64,000 nucleotides of DNA from Eubacterium sp. (GCA_021769425.1 JAETSX010000004.1:42873-106872); one strand, 5' to 3'. Positions 8,804-17,470 are shown, numbered from the stretch's first letter. A program made the numbers and translations. Notes: a model not told the origin generated them from the sequence alone.

Positions 8804-9524
8804 CCAGTTCACAGTTCTGCAGAAACCAGCCTGCCAAATCTCCGGTAATTCCGCCAAACTTTTTCACAGACATTCTGTAATACCAATATAAAACTGCCAG
8901 AGCCGCCCCAAGGGACATGCCTCCCAGACAGCGATCGGTACGCAGCATTACCGCTGCAATCATGATGGTTTCTGCCAAAAGAATACGTCCGGCCCATTTT
9001 TTCTGGGCATGCTCTGCAAACATGGCCGCAAGTCCGCTGTTTTTTGCGCAGGGAAACGCCGTCACTGCATATCCGCTAAGACACCTGCTCAAGAAAAATC
9101 CATAGGAGACCATCAGAATCCCCTCCCCTTTCAGTTCCGAAGCAAATCCAAACCACAGCAGAAAATAAATGCATCCGGCAATTACTGCAAAAGCCCCTGC
9201 ATGAGAATCCTTTAAAATCTCAAGGCGGCGTTCCTTCGTCTGCCAGGAGCTTAAGGCGTCTGCCGTGTCCAATAACCCGTCCAGATGAATCCCTCCAGTG
9301 ACTGCAACGGGAATTACCGTCAATACGGCTGCATACAAAATCTGCCCCACAGGAATATCAACTGCATAGGTTCCCCACAGGGAAAAAAGCAGGCCGATCA
9401 CCCCGCCGATCCAGGGAAAAAAGCACATGACATATTTCATATTCTCTTTTTCCCACTCGGCTTTCGGCATGGGAATCTTGGAATACATGGCAAAAGCAAT
9501 GATAAAGCTGTTGATATATTTCAT
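8763..9524 (-). CDS. cobS: Adenosylcobinamide-GDP ribazoletransferase CobS
   Basis: This integral membrane enzyme joins adenosylcobinamide-GDP and alpha-ribazole to give adenosylcobalamin, the last step of the nucleotide-loop pathway. The motif GGIHLDGLLDTADALSSW with its acidic residues is diagnostic, as are FSLWGTYAV-type transmembrane segments, RLEILKDSHAGAFAV, and KKFGGITGDLAGW. The length of 253 residues is typical. The ATG sits in an ATGA overlap with the cobU stop and has GGAGGAAG upstream. The sequence just after its stop codon is tandemly duplicated twice. Confidence 0.92.
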   Translation of the reverse strand: MKYINSFIIAFAMYSKIPMPKAEWEKENMKYVMCFFPWIGGVIGLLFSLWGTYAVDIPVGQILYAAVLTVIPVAVTGGIHLDGLLDTADALSSWQTKERRLEILKDSHAGAFAVIAGCIYFLLWFGFASELKGEGILMVSYGFFLSRCLSGYAVTAFPCAKNSGLAAMFAEHAQKKWAGRILLAETIMIAAVMLRTDRCLGGMSLGAALAVLYWYYRMSVKKFGGITGDLAGWFLQNCELAIMIAVVAAGKIW

Positions 9525-10048
9525 ATCTTCCTCCACTCCACGGGAATTCCGCAAACCACTTCCGTCAAACCGTCTGCAGTCTTCCCAAGAAAACGGTGCA
9601 GTCCGGCCATCTGCCGCAGATATTCCATTGTCACCTCATCATATTCCGCTCCGTCTTCGAATACATTGTTTCCCACAATCACCAGATGACGGCAATTTTC
9701 CGCCAAATGAAGGATTCCTGCCTTGATTGCCTGAGCAGCCTCCTCTTTTCTTCCATATTCAGAAAACATCTCGTTTGCCGTCAAATTAGACAGACATTCC
9801 AATAATATAATTTCATTTTGCTCCACGGAAAGCCGCTCCAGATGGGTGTAGCATTCTCTGGTCTCAAAACCTTTTCCTGCCCGCATCTTTCTATGGCGTC
9901 CAATTCTCTGCCAACTCTCTTCATCCATCGGCTTCATGGTGGCCACATATACCAGCTTTTCCTGCCCATGCTCCTTTAATCCCAGAGCAAGATTTTCTGC
10001 GTACTCTGATTTTCCGCTGCCGCTTCCCCCTATGACAAAAAAAATCAT
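9521..10048 (-). CDS. cobU: Bifunctional adenosylcobinamide kinase / guanylyltransferase CobU
   Basis: A 175-residue cytoplasmic enzyme that phosphorylates adenosylcobinamide and then attaches GMP. It has the P-loop MIFFVIGGSGSGKSEYAE, the segment RIGRHRKMR with the histidine that is guanylylated in this family, and the acidic strand EIILLECLSNL. The length is normal. It overlaps cobS by 4 bp and follows cobT by 22 bp, so it forms one operon with them. A shorter paralogue lies on the other side of cobS. Confidence 0.93.
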   Translation of the reverse strand: MIFFVIGGSGSGKSEYAENLALGLKEHGQEKLVYVATMKPMDEESWQRIGRHRKMRAGKGFETRECYTHLERLSVEQNEIILLECLSNLTANEMFSEYGRKEEAAQAIKAGILHLAENCRHLVIVGNNVFEDGAEYDEVTMEYLRQMAGLHRFLGKTADGLTEVVCGIPVEWRKI

Positions 10049-10070
10049 ACCTGTTCTGCTCCTTTAATTC

Positions 10071-11123
10071 CTATTCCAAGGGCACATAATCATCAATCTC
10101 TATCTGTGAAAACGTGCTCATTTTCTCATAGATATGTAAACTCATGTCCAGCAGCGGGAAAAATGCCACCGCGCCTGTTCCTTCTCCCAGGCACATATCA
10201 CACATCAAGCTGGGAGCTTTGCCTACGGCCTCCAAAACCATAGCGCCTGCCGGCTCCTTTGATACATGAGAGGCAATAATATAATCTCCCGCCTGATGGC
10301 ACAGCTTTACTGCCAATAATGCAGCCACCCCGGAAATAAATCCGTCGATTACCACCGGCATCCGGCAGACCGCGCCGCCCAAATATACTCCGGTAAGGCC
10401 TGCCAAATCCAGTCCTCCTACCTTGGCAAGCACATCCACAGGATCTTTCGGATCCGGCTGATGCTTTTTCACAGCATCTTTGATCACCTGAATCTTGTGC
10501 TCCAGACCTTCCGTTGTGAGCCCTGCGCCTTTTCCGGTCACCTCTTCCACCGGCTTTTCCATTAAAACACTTGCCACTGCACTGCTGGTTGTGGTATTTC
10601 CGATTCCCATCTCCCCTGTGGCAATGATGTGATATCCTTTTTCTTTCAGTTCACAGGCAAACCCAATTCCAACTTCAATTGCGCGTACCGCTTCCTCCCT
10701 TGTCATGGCCGGTTCCTCAGCCATATTTTTCGTGCCGTAGGCAATCTTTCTCTTTTCCACTCTGGGCGTATCTACCGCCATCCCGATATCAATGGGAAAA
10801 ATATCCGTTCCTGTATCCTTGCACATAATCGCCGCACAGGATTTCACATCCAGAAAATTCTCCGCTACAATGGCCGTTACCTCCTGCCCGGTCTGGGTAA
10901 CCCCTTCTGCCACCACTCCGTTGTCTGCACACATAACCACCAATGCTTTCTTGCCCAGCTGTATCCGCTCCGTTCTTTGGATACCTGCAATCTGAATCAG
11001 GCTGCTTTCTAATTTGCCAAGGCTTTTTAATGGTTTGGCGATAGAATCCCACCGCTTTTCACAGATGCGGCCTGCTTCCTCATCTAGCGGCTGGATTTGT
11101 TTTAAACATTCATCTAACTTCAT
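10071..11123 (-). CDS. cobT: Nicotinate-nucleotide--dimethylbenzimidazole phosphoribosyltransferase CobT
   Basis: A 350-residue cytosolic enzyme that makes alpha-ribazole phosphate from a lower-ligand base and nicotinate mononucleotide. Typical family segments are present: GKLESSLIQIAGIQ, VVMCADNGVVAEGVTQTG, ATGEMGIGNTTTSSAV, and near the C-terminus CDMCLGEGTGAVAFFPLLD, which carries the catalytic glutamate. The ATG immediately follows the cbiA stop codon with no spacer, so translation is likely coupled. The lower-ligand base actually used cannot be told from the sequence. Confidence 0.93.
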   Translation of the reverse strand: MKLDECLKQIQPLDEEAGRICEKRWDSIAKPLKSLGKLESSLIQIAGIQRTERIQLGKKALVVMCADNGVVAEGVTQTGQEVTAIVAENFLDVKSCAAIMCKDTGTDIFPIDIGMAVDTPRVEKRKIAYGTKNMAEEPAMTREEAVRAIEVGIGFACELKEKGYHIIATGEMGIGNTTTSSAVASVLMEKPVEEVTGKGAGLTTEGLEHKIQVIKDAVKKHQPDPKDPVDVLAKVGGLDLAGLTGVYLGGAVCRMPVVIDGFISGVAALLAVKLCHQAGDYIIASHVSKEPAGAMVLEAVGKAPSLMCDMCLGEGTGAVAFFPLLDMSLHIYEKMSTFSQIEIDDYVPLE

Positions 11124-12818
11124 TTACTTCTGACATCCTTTCTGACTGTTTTCTGATTCCTGCCTGTTCTGGGTGCTGGTTTCGACGCTTTCTGATTCCC
11201 GCCTGTCCTGGCTGCCGGCTCCGGCTCTTTCTGATTCCTGCCTATCCTGGCTGCCGGCTCCGGCTCTTTCTGATTCCTGCCTGTCCTGGCTGCCGGCTCC
11301 GGCTCTTTCTGATTCCTGCCTGTCCTGGCTGCCGGCTCCGGCTCTTTCTGATTCCTGCCTGTCCTGCTGCCGGCTCCGGAACTCTCTGCATTGTTCCAGA
11401 AATCTCTGCACAAACTTTGGGTTAGAATAATAATACAGATGGGGGAACCCCGCCGCATAATCTGCCCCGCCCCGGATGCAGTCCCATTCCCGGCTGCCAA
11501 AGGGCTTTTTCCCGTGGTAAGAATGTCCATTGTCCGTACAGTCATAATAATGAAATTCATGGGCGCGAATTACTTCCCCCAGTGGCAAAAGCTGTCCTTC
11601 TTCTTTTGCCGTCAAAGAAATATAACCAAACCGCCCCAGCTTTCCCGTGTTATGAACCGCTCCCGGACAAACGCCCGCCATGGGCCAGACTCTGCCCTCC
11701 ATATCTTCCATAGACTCCTGCAGATACATAAAACCGCCGCATTCCGCCAAATAGGGCATCCCATTTTTCAGGCATGAGGCAATCTGGCTGCGCATGCTGA
11801 CATTCCCGCTTAATTCCTGCGCAAACAATTCCGGGTATCCCCCGTAAAATATCATACCGCTGATTCCGGAGGGAAGCCGCCTGTCCTGAAGCGGGGAGAA
11901 AAATACCAGTTCCGCTCCCATCTGCTCCAGCAATTCCAGGTTTTCCTCATAGCAGAAACAAAAAGCCTCATCTCTTGCAACCGCGATTTTAACTTCATGG
12001 AAACCTTTCTGGCTTTTCCCTTCTGACCCAGGCCAGAGCTCTCCGGCTGCTTGCCGCTCCTCTTTTTCCCGACTTCGTTCTTTTGATATAGGCAAAAGCT
12101 TCGCTTTCCCGGCGCATTGCAGAATTCCCTCTATGTCCAGTGTTTCTTCCATCAATTCGGCTAATTTCTGCAGTTTTTCCTGAATCCCTTCTATCTCATC
12201 CGGCATCACAAGCCCCAAATGGCGGCTTTCCAACGCCAGTTCCGGTGTTTTTGGCATATACCCCAGCGCTTTTACAGGCAGCAATTCCTCTATTTTCTCT
12301 TTCATGATTCCATAAGTAGACGGCGATATCTGATTCAAAATCACCCCCGCAATCCCGCTGTCTTTCCGAAATTCCAGAAACCCCTGTATCAGCGGAAGAA
12401 GCGACAGACTCATTCCTCTGGCATTTACCACCAGAATCACCGGGGTATGCGTCACTTTCGCCAGTTCATAAGAAGAAGCAAATGTGGTTACGCCGCCAGC
12501 TCCGTCATAAAATCCCATCACACCTTCCAACAGAGAAATATCCGCCTGCGCTGCGCCCTTTGCAAACAACGCTCTGGTTGTCTCCTCGCCGGTAAAAAAA
12601 AGATCCAGGTTCCGGGCCGGTACGCCCAATGCTTTCCTGTGGAACATGGGATCAATATAATCCGGGCCGCATTTAAAAGAAACCGGATGGAGCCCTCTGT
12701 TTGCAAAAACTTTCAGCAGACCGCAGGTTATCAATGTTTTTCCGCTTCCGCTGGAAGGAGCCGCTATCATAATCCTGGGAAATTCTGCCTTCCCGTCTGC
12801 TTCATTTTTCTTATTCAT
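11124..12818 (-). CDS. cbiA: Cobyrinic acid a,c-diamide synthase CbiA with a repeat-encoded C-terminal tail
   Basis: CbiA amidates cobyrinic acid at positions a and c using glutamine and ATP. The N-terminal P-loop domain reads IAAPSSGSGKTLITCGLLK, with KCGPDYIDPMFH and LLEGVMGFYDG. The C-terminal class I glutaminase-like domain has GGYPELFAQEL, the nucleophile PYLAECGGFMYL and RAHEFHYYDC. After the natural family end (about residue 475) the protein continues with a charged tail made of 13-residue repeats (SQDRQESERAGAG, four good copies plus degenerate ones), giving 564 residues instead of about 460. GGAGAA precedes the ATG, which directly follows the stop of the upstream gene. The tail is probably dispensable and disordered. 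Confidence 0.9.
   Translation of the reverse strand: MNKKNEADGKAEFPRIMIAAPSSGSGKTLITCGLLKVFANRGLHPVSFKCGPDYIDPMFHRKALGVPARNLDLFFTGEETTRALFAKGAAQADISLLEGVMGFYDGAGGVTTFASSYELAKVTHTPVILVVNARGMSLSLLPLIQGFLEFRKDSGIAGVILNQISPSTYGIMKEKIEELLPVKALGYMPKTPELALESRHLGLVMPDEIEGIQEKLQKLAELMEETLDIEGILQCAGKAKLLPISKERSREKEERQAAGELWPGSEGKSQKGFHEVKIAVARDEAFCFCYEENLELLEQMGAELVFFSPLQDRRLPSGISGMIFYGGYPELFAQELSGNVSMRSQIASCLKNGMPYLAECGGFMYLQESMEDMEGRVWPMAGVCPGAVHNTGKLGRFGYISLTAKEEGQLLPLGEVIRAHEFHYYDCTDNGHSYHGKKPFGSREWDCIRGGADYAAGFPHLYYYSNPKFVQRFLEQCREFRSRQQDRQESERAGAGSQDRQESERAGAGSQDRQESERAGAGSQDRQESERAGAGSQDRRESESVETSTQNRQESENSQKGCQK
11145..11385. repeat. 39-bp minisatellite inside cbiA
   Basis: The unit ctgcctgtcctggctgccgg plus ctccggctctttctgattc (39 bp on the plus strand) occurs in four nearly identical copies with one or two degenerate flanking copies. 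As 39 is a multiple of three the cbiA frame is kept, and copy number can change without frameshift. The other two minus frames are open through much of it as well, a consequence of the repeat and not evidence of extra genes. Confidence 0.9.
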
Positions 12819-13220
12819 TTACTGATTCTCCAACAGCGTTTCCGCCAGTTCTCCATATCCATAAAGTTTCATCACGCTTAAGATTCCCTCTTCAACCTCT
12901 TCTCTGGAATAGTTATGGGCTTCCAGGAAATCATTGCTTTTAGAATTGAGGTGGTCGTAAAACGCCAGCGACACTTTCAAATTTTCCATAGTTCCTTCTC
13001 TGTCCCCTTCATTTTCTTCCAGGCTTTGATACAGCATATTCTCTGCTTCATTGATTTTCCCCTCATCCGACAGCTGGCGCAGCCGTTGGTAAAAATCCTG
13101 GTTGACCCCATCCAGAAAGATCAGTTCCTCCTCTGTTTCCTGATCTTTATGAAAAATCAGCATAATAAGAGTCCGCACCATTTCATGAATGATACGCATC
13201 ATATAGTCATTTTCTACCAT
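12819..13220 (-). CDS. Conserved small helical protein of unknown function (possibly DUF6483)
   Basis: This 133-residue protein is mostly helical, acidic and cytoplasmic with no membrane segment. It opens MVENDYMMRIIHEMVRTL and ends with KLYGYGELAETLLENQ. The opening pattern resembles a family I recall as DUF6483 from Lachnospiraceae, but that assignment is from memory and uncertain. The ATG has AAGGAGG 2-3 nt upstream, overlaps the end of the membrane gene behind it by 14 bp, and its stop abuts the cbiA start, so it belongs to the cob operon. No catalytic motif is apparent. Confidence 0.6.
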   Translation of the reverse strand: MVENDYMMRIIHEMVRTLIMLIFHKDQETEEELIFLDGVNQDFYQRLRQLSDEGKINEAENMLYQSLEENEGDREGTMENLKVSLAFYDHLNSKSNDFLEAHNYSREEVEEGILSVMKLYGYGELAETLLENQ

Positions 13221-13881
13221 TGCCTTCCTCCTTCTGGAACATCATAAAAAATACAATCATCAAAAGGCCGCTGGATACCCAGATCGCTTTTTGGTCCAGC
13301 TCCATAGTCAGAATTCCTCCCAATGCTGCTCCTAAAATAAAAATCCCGATAAATCCATAGTACCGCAGGCTTTTCTTTCTCGCCTCTGTATCTTTTGTTA
13401 AACGGTAACTGCACCACAATTCTGTGGCCATCCGGAGATTGCCAATGCACATGGTGGTAGCATATGCGCTTCCTTTCAATTTCCGAAAGCTCTGTACCTG
13501 CATTGCGCATACAAAAGAAACCAATATATTGGCTAAAAGATTCACCTGCCGGGGCATAAAGCCCACAATAAATAATGTCACTGCCTCCAGCAAAATCACA
13601 ATCTGCCTCCAGTGAATCTTCTCAGACTGCCCGTAAAAGCCGCGAATTCTCTGAGCAGCATAGATCCCTAAGGCAAATGCAAGCACCGGAAGCAGATAAC
13701 GCATTCCCAGATACCAGTTCCCCATAGCAAAATTCTGTCCCATCAAAACCATATTTCCTGTCTGGGCATTGGCAAATACCCCATCCCTGCAGTTATAAGT
13801 ATAGGCGTCCTGAAATCCGCCGGAAATGCACAATAATCCAATTACAACTGCTGATTCAGACATTTGTCCTCTGCGTTCCAT
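13207..13881 (-). CDS. YoaK/DUF1275 family membrane protein
   Basis: A 224-residue polytopic membrane protein with about six hydrophobic segments. The DUF1275 signature is clear near the N-terminus (ISGGFQDAYTYNCRDGVFAN followed by AQTGNMVLMG) and again mid-protein in ATTMCIGNLRMATE. The family is of unknown function; some members were suggested to be transporters. Either the first ATG or MSESAVV (six codons later, with GAGGAC upstream) could be the start. It is the first gene of the run that continues through cbiA, cobT, cobU and cobS. Confidence 0.8.
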   Translation of the reverse strand: MERRGQMSESAVVIGLLCISGGFQDAYTYNCRDGVFANAQTGNMVLMGQNFAMGNWYLGMRYLLPVLAFALGIYAAQRIRGFYGQSEKIHWRQIVILLEAVTLFIVGFMPRQVNLLANILVSFVCAMQVQSFRKLKGSAYATTMCIGNLRMATELWCSYRLTKDTEARKKSLRYYGFIGIFILGAALGGILTMELDQKAIWVSSGLLMIVFFMMFQKEEGNGRK

Positions 13882-13975
13882 TTTCCCACTCTTTCTGAAG
13901 TCCGGCTCTGCGTGTCACTGTCCATACTTTATATGCTGCCGCTGGCTTAACTGCAGCTATTCCACGCTTTATAAA

Positions 13976-14365
13976 TTACATCTGCCTTTTCTTATCTGCC
14001 TTATTCTGAAATTTCGTTTCTTCTATGATAAAACGGGCGTGAATTGCCTCACCGATTTTCCCTGTTTCATCAAAAGCGGTAATGGAAAAGGTCAGTTTCC
14101 GTCCATCTATCTCTGTCAAAACCGTTTCGCACCATACTTTCATTCCCACCGGCGTAGGCGCAAGATGTTCCAGATTCAACTGAATTCCCACCGTACCCAT
14201 GCCCGGGTCCAAATGCTCTGCCACGCTTTTCCAGGCAGTCTCTTCCATCAAAGCTGCCATACGGGGCGTTGCAAGCACATCCAAGGTTCCGCTTTTATGC
14301 TTCTTCGCCGTATCTGCCTCCGTTACTGTAAATTCCTGATATCCTTTGATTCCTGTTTCCAGCAT
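13976..14365 (-). CDS. Hot-dog fold thioesterase (FlK-like)
   Basis: The 129-residue protein matches the thioesterase family that includes fluoroacetyl-CoA thioesterase FlK. It has the helix TPRMAALMEETAWKSV with the conserved Glu-Thr pair, then GTVGIQLNLEHLAPTPVGMK and KLTFSITAFDETGKIGEAIH with the conserved glycine and histidine. Such proteins hydrolyse small acyl-CoAs, but the substrate cannot be inferred here. The start MLETGIKG was chosen because AAGGAG lies 8 nt upstream. The open frame before it is non-coding leader. Confidence 0.78.
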   Translation of the reverse strand: MLETGIKGYQEFTVTEADTAKKHKSGTLDVLATPRMAALMEETAWKSVAEHLDPGMGTVGIQLNLEHLAPTPVGMKVWCETVLTEIDGRKLTFSITAFDETGKIGEAIHARFIIEETKFQNKADKKRQM

Positions 14366-14649
14366 CTTTTTCTCCTTCTTTCTTCTGTTTTTGCAGCAAG
14401 CCCCACATTTAAGCCTGCATCCTCGTGAGGCTATACTCCTCTGTGAAAGATACAGGCAAAAATCCATTGCATGATGCGGCACATTCCCCATACGGATCTG
14501 CGCCGGCAAAATCACTGCATACCTGACCGTTTCAAGTTTACCACAAAAAAAGCATTTTTACTACTATTACATTTCCGGTTCGCATACTACGCCCTGTATT
14601 CGCAATGCATACATTCACTTTACAAAAACTCTGCGGATCCGGCAGCGCC
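14366..14649. other. Spacer with a possible leader hairpin
   Basis: No gene is supported. Near 14411-14457 the words gcctgcatcctc and gatacaggc can pair around an internal hairpin on the minus strand just upstream of the thioesterase. This could be a structured leader, but it does not match any riboswitch class I recognise. Confidence 0.3.
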
Positions 14650-15570
14650 TTACTTCGCCACATATTTTCCAATGATGTAATTCACCTCTGCAAGATAAGA
14701 ACTTCCGAACAGATTCAGATGGTTCAAAAGATGATAAAGCTGATAGAAATCACGCCTCTGATGATACCCCGGCTGCACAGGCATGACCTCCCGGTAAGCA
14801 TCATAAAAGTTCTGAGGAAATCCGCCGAAAAGTTCTGTCATGGCAATATCTGTCTCTGCATGCCCCACATAAACCGCAGGATCAATCATCCATGCCTGGC
14901 CGTTATTTCCTGTAATCACATTCCCGCACCACAAATCGCCGTGGAGCAGCGAAGGAAATTCCGGTTCTGTCAGAATCTCTCTTGCCCTGTCCAGTAAAAC
15001 CGGTATTTGCTCCCGTTCCTTTTCAGGAAAATAATCCATTGCAAGCTGAAACTGAGGTTTTAAGCGGCATTCACAGAAAAAATCTATCCAACTGCCCCAG
15101 GGCTTATTAATCTGTACCGTCGCCCCGATATGGTTGTCGTGGGAAAAACCATACATCCCGCCGGAAACCAGCCCTTCCGTTTTCGCCTGGTGCATGGCCG
15201 CTAACCGGTGTGCAAAAATTTCCCAATAATCAGGAGCCTGAAACTTTCCCTCCATGAATTCCGCCATTAGAAAAGAATACTCATCCCCGCAGCCTGTACA
15301 GAATAGGCGGGGCGTAGGAACAGTCCTCGTTTCTGCAATGGCCTCCAATCCGGCTGCCTCTTCCAGAAATATGGATACACTCTCCGGCGGTGCTGTTTTC
15401 AGAAATACCTTTTCCCCACTTTCCAGTGTCAGCTTGTAAGCGGCCGTACCTTTTCCTCTTGACAGAAACTTTCTGCTGGAAATTTTGGCATTTGCTCCAA
15501 ATAAAGAATGGAGCGCGGTTTCTACCGCAGAAAACTGCCGGGTCTTAAGTTTTATATCTGATGGAATCAT
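14650..15570 (-). CDS. Fructosamine kinase family protein
   Basis: A 306-residue kinase of the fructosamine/ketosamine-3-kinase family (aminoglycoside phosphotransferase fold). The ATP-binding Lys is in GEKVFLKTAP, the family motif MYGFSHDNHIGATVQ is followed by WGSWIDFFCECRLKPQ, the catalytic loop is LLHGDLWCGNVI, and the metal-binding Asp is in WMIDPAVYVGHAETDIAM. Members phosphorylate protein-bound or free Amadori products so that they decompose, a protein-repair role. It stands alone, with no obvious operon partner. Confidence 0.88.
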   Translation of the reverse strand: MIPSDIKLKTRQFSAVETALHSLFGANAKISSRKFLSRGKGTAAYKLTLESGEKVFLKTAPPESVSIFLEEAAGLEAIAETRTVPTPRLFCTGCGDEYSFLMAEFMEGKFQAPDYWEIFAHRLAAMHQAKTEGLVSGGMYGFSHDNHIGATVQINKPWGSWIDFFCECRLKPQFQLAMDYFPEKEREQIPVLLDRAREILTEPEFPSLLHGDLWCGNVITGNNGQAWMIDPAVYVGHAETDIAMTELFGGFPQNFYDAYREVMPVQPGYHQRRDFYQLYHLLNHLNLFGSSYLAEVNYIIGKYVAK

Positions 15571-15631
15571 TTTATCATCTCCTGCTATGATATTTGTACC
15601 TATAAGTCAAATAATTTACCAAATGGCGTTC

Positions 15632-16115
15632 TCATTCCAAGAAGAACTCTTCTGATTCTTTAACTTTATTCTCTAACTCCCTTACAAGCAGCTTATTCTT
15701 TGCTAACTCCGACATGGTATCATTCGTCATTGTCTTTGTATAATTAATTCTTGCTACGTCCAAATTTGTATGGTCGTAAAGTTTTACAATTTCTTTACGA
15801 ATATCTATTAATTTTCCATTTTCATCTTTATTTTTAGGTATGTATCCTTCTTTTATCGCCTGCATATTCTGCGCTAACACATCTAAGCTTCCAATGCCAG
15901 GATCTCCGTCAATCAACGTAAGCGCTGGAAAAATATCAGAATAAAAATGACGAAAATTCTCTTTATTACAGTTATAATATATTGTTTCCAGTCTTTTAAA
16001 AAAAAAGATTCTTTCCTTAGGAACTGTTCAAAAATAACTTTTAAATAGTGTGCAGGATTTTTCTTCGAGAGCGCCCCTCGAAAATCAGGCGGATAGTGGG
16101 CTATGTAACTGATTT
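15632..16115 (-). pseudogene. Frameshifted gene remnant of unknown family
   Basis: Two frames join at a run of nine A/T pairs (15998-16006). Upstream reads KNPAHYLKVIFEQFLRKESF and, after a one-base shift, KRLETIYYNCNKENFRHFYS continues into ALTLIDGDPGIGSLDVLAQN and on to the stop at 15632 (end ESEEFFLE). Both halves have amino-acid compositions typical of real protein and the second is helical and charged. No start codon with a ribosome-binding site is evident for a joined product. I do not recognise the family. A homopolymer sequencing error at the T/A run is the main alternative to a true frameshift. Confidence 0.5.
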
Positions 16116-16193
16116 TTACAGATTTGAAACAGGACATCTGTCCTCTGTGCATTTATCAATAATATATTTTGCTATTTCCAATGCTGAATACAT
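16116..16193 (-). pseudogene. N-terminal stub of a DUF4065 (Panacea/GepA-like) protein
   Basis: The 25-codon frame MYSALEIAKYIIDKCTEDRC followed by PVSNL has a GAAGAGG-type ribosome-binding site and matches the beginning of DUF4065/Panacea proteins, which act as antitoxins or antitoxin-associated proteins. It ends at TAA exactly where the family would continue with LQKILYFVQ-like sequence. The rest of the domain is absent, so the gene is a truncated remnant. Confidence 0.6.
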
Positions 16194-16334
16194 GATATTC
16201 CCTCTTCCTTGCAGGTATATTGATATTATTGCACAGAACGCACGTTCTGTCAACCGTTTTTTGTGATGAAATTCAAAAAACAGGCTGTTACTCTGAGTAT
16301 CATGATTCAGCGCAACAGCCTGTCTGCAAATTGT

Positions 16335-17387
16335 TCAAGAAATATCCTCCCATTTCAGCGGCATCCCTCTGGAAATGTCCCGTTTTGCCCGCTTTCCCAA
16401 AACCGCATCCAGATACCTGGGCGTTATCCCGTCTCCCGGCCGGACAGAACGGATATTGCTTTCCTGCAGCAATTCCCCTTTTCGGATATCCTCTGATGCA
16501 AACAGTGACCTGGAATACCGTTTGCTCTCTTTCTGTTTTTCAGTAAGTTCATAGGTAACTGTTCCAAGGGCAGCCTCCACATTCCGGATTTCTCTCACCA
16601 TCCGCGCAAATTCCTCCGGCTCCATGGAAAAATCAGAATCCACGCCGCCGTCTTGCCGGGACAAAGTCAGATGCTTTTCCACAACTTTTGCCCCTAAGGC
16701 CGCTGCCGCCACTGCAACCTCTGTGCCGTAAGAATGATCTGACAGCCCCGTCATGCACTGAAATGTCTCCGCCATATGGGGAATCACCCTCAGATTCATT
16801 TCATGGTAAGGCGCAGGATACGCCGATGTACATTTTAAAAGAATCACGTCCTGATTTCCTTCTTCCCTGCAGGTTTGCAGCGCCAGCTCTATATCGGACA
16901 GCGAAGCAACGCCTGTGGATATTATCACAGGTTTTCCTGTCCGGGCAGCCCGGCGGATCAGGGGAATGTCATTGATTTCATAAGAAGCGATCTTATAAGC
17001 CGGCACATTCAACCGTTCCAGAAAATCTACCGCCGTCTTGTCGAAAGGGGAGGAAAAACAGAGCAGTCCGCATTCCTCTGCTTTTTGAAATAGTTTTTCA
17101 TGCCAATCCCATGGAGTATGGGCTTCCTGATATAAATCATACAGAGTTCTCCCTTCCCACAGAGAGCCCGCCTGAGTTGCAAAATATTGATTCCTGCAGT
17201 CCATGGTTATGGTATCTGCCGTATAGGTCTGCAGTTTTATAGCGTCTGCGCCGCTTTCCCCTGCGGCTTCTATAATTGCCAAAGCCCTGCCAAGATCCTG
17301 ATTATGGTTTCCCGATAATTCTGCAATGATAAACGCCGGGCTTTTTACAGCAATTTTCCTGTTTGCAATTAATATTTCCTGATTCAT
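16335..17387 (-). CDS. pseI: Pseudaminic acid synthase PseI (NeuB family)
   Basis: A 350-residue NeuB-type enzyme condensing phosphoenolpyruvate with the 2,4-diacetamido trideoxy sugar to give pseudaminic acid. Hallmarks are FIIAELSGNHNQDLGRALAI, GADAIKLQTYTADTITM, CFSSPFDKTAVDFLE, KIASYEINDIPLI, SDHSYGTEVAVAAAALGA and EKHLTLSR. A C-terminal antifreeze-like SAF domain (KRYSRSLFASEDIRKGELL, then ITPRYLD) follows. PseI and NeuB/LegI are similar, but the surrounding pseB, pseC, pseF and pseH genes support pseudaminate. Its ATG overlaps the stop of a decayed upstream frame (17384-17470). It is the last gene of the glycosylation island. Confidence 0.9.
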   Translation of the reverse strand: MNQEILIANRKIAVKSPAFIIAELSGNHNQDLGRALAIIEAAGESGADAIKLQTYTADTITMDCRNQYFATQAGSLWEGRTLYDLYQEAHTPWDWHEKLFQKAEECGLLCFSSPFDKTAVDFLERLNVPAYKIASYEINDIPLIRRAARTGKPVIISTGVASLSDIELALQTCREEGNQDVILLKCTSAYPAPYHEMNLRVIPHMAETFQCMTGLSDHSYGTEVAVAAAALGAKVVEKHLTLSRQDGGVDSDFSMEPEEFARMVREIRNVEAALGTVTYELTEKQKESKRYSRSLFASEDIRKGELLQESNIRSVRPGDGITPRYLDAVLGKRAKRDISRGMPLKWEDIS

Positions 17388-17470
17388 AATCTGTCCTCCC
17401 GTTCCTGCATTTTCCCAATGAACGACTCCGCAGCAAGCTGGGCCGTATGGCCATTCTTACCATGTGTAAA
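17384..17470 (-). pseudogene. 3' remnant of a lost gene between pseC and pseI (possibly pseG)
   Basis: A 28-residue frame ending GKNGHTAQLAAESFIGKMQE then REDRL stops at a TGA that overlaps the pseI ATG in the classic ATGA arrangement. No start codon lies in frame. The segment between pseC and pseI is only 150 bp, and a small GGAAAAGG-preceded ATG at its other end (near 17522) is closed after three codons. I infer that a full gene once sat here and was deleted internally. Position in the cluster and the absence of PseG make pseG a candidate, but the 28 residues are too few to assign. Confidence 0.4.

Noticed and set aside
11173..11430. Plus-strand repeat frame (SWLPAPALSDSCL) opposite cbiA
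   Set aside because: A shadow of the same minisatellite with no ribosome-binding site or homology.
11120..11560. Alternative minus-strand frame with GRNQKEPEPAART repeats over the end of cbiA
   Set aside because: It is only the +1 reading of the 39-bp repeat inside cbiA; the CbiA frame is the one with family similarity.
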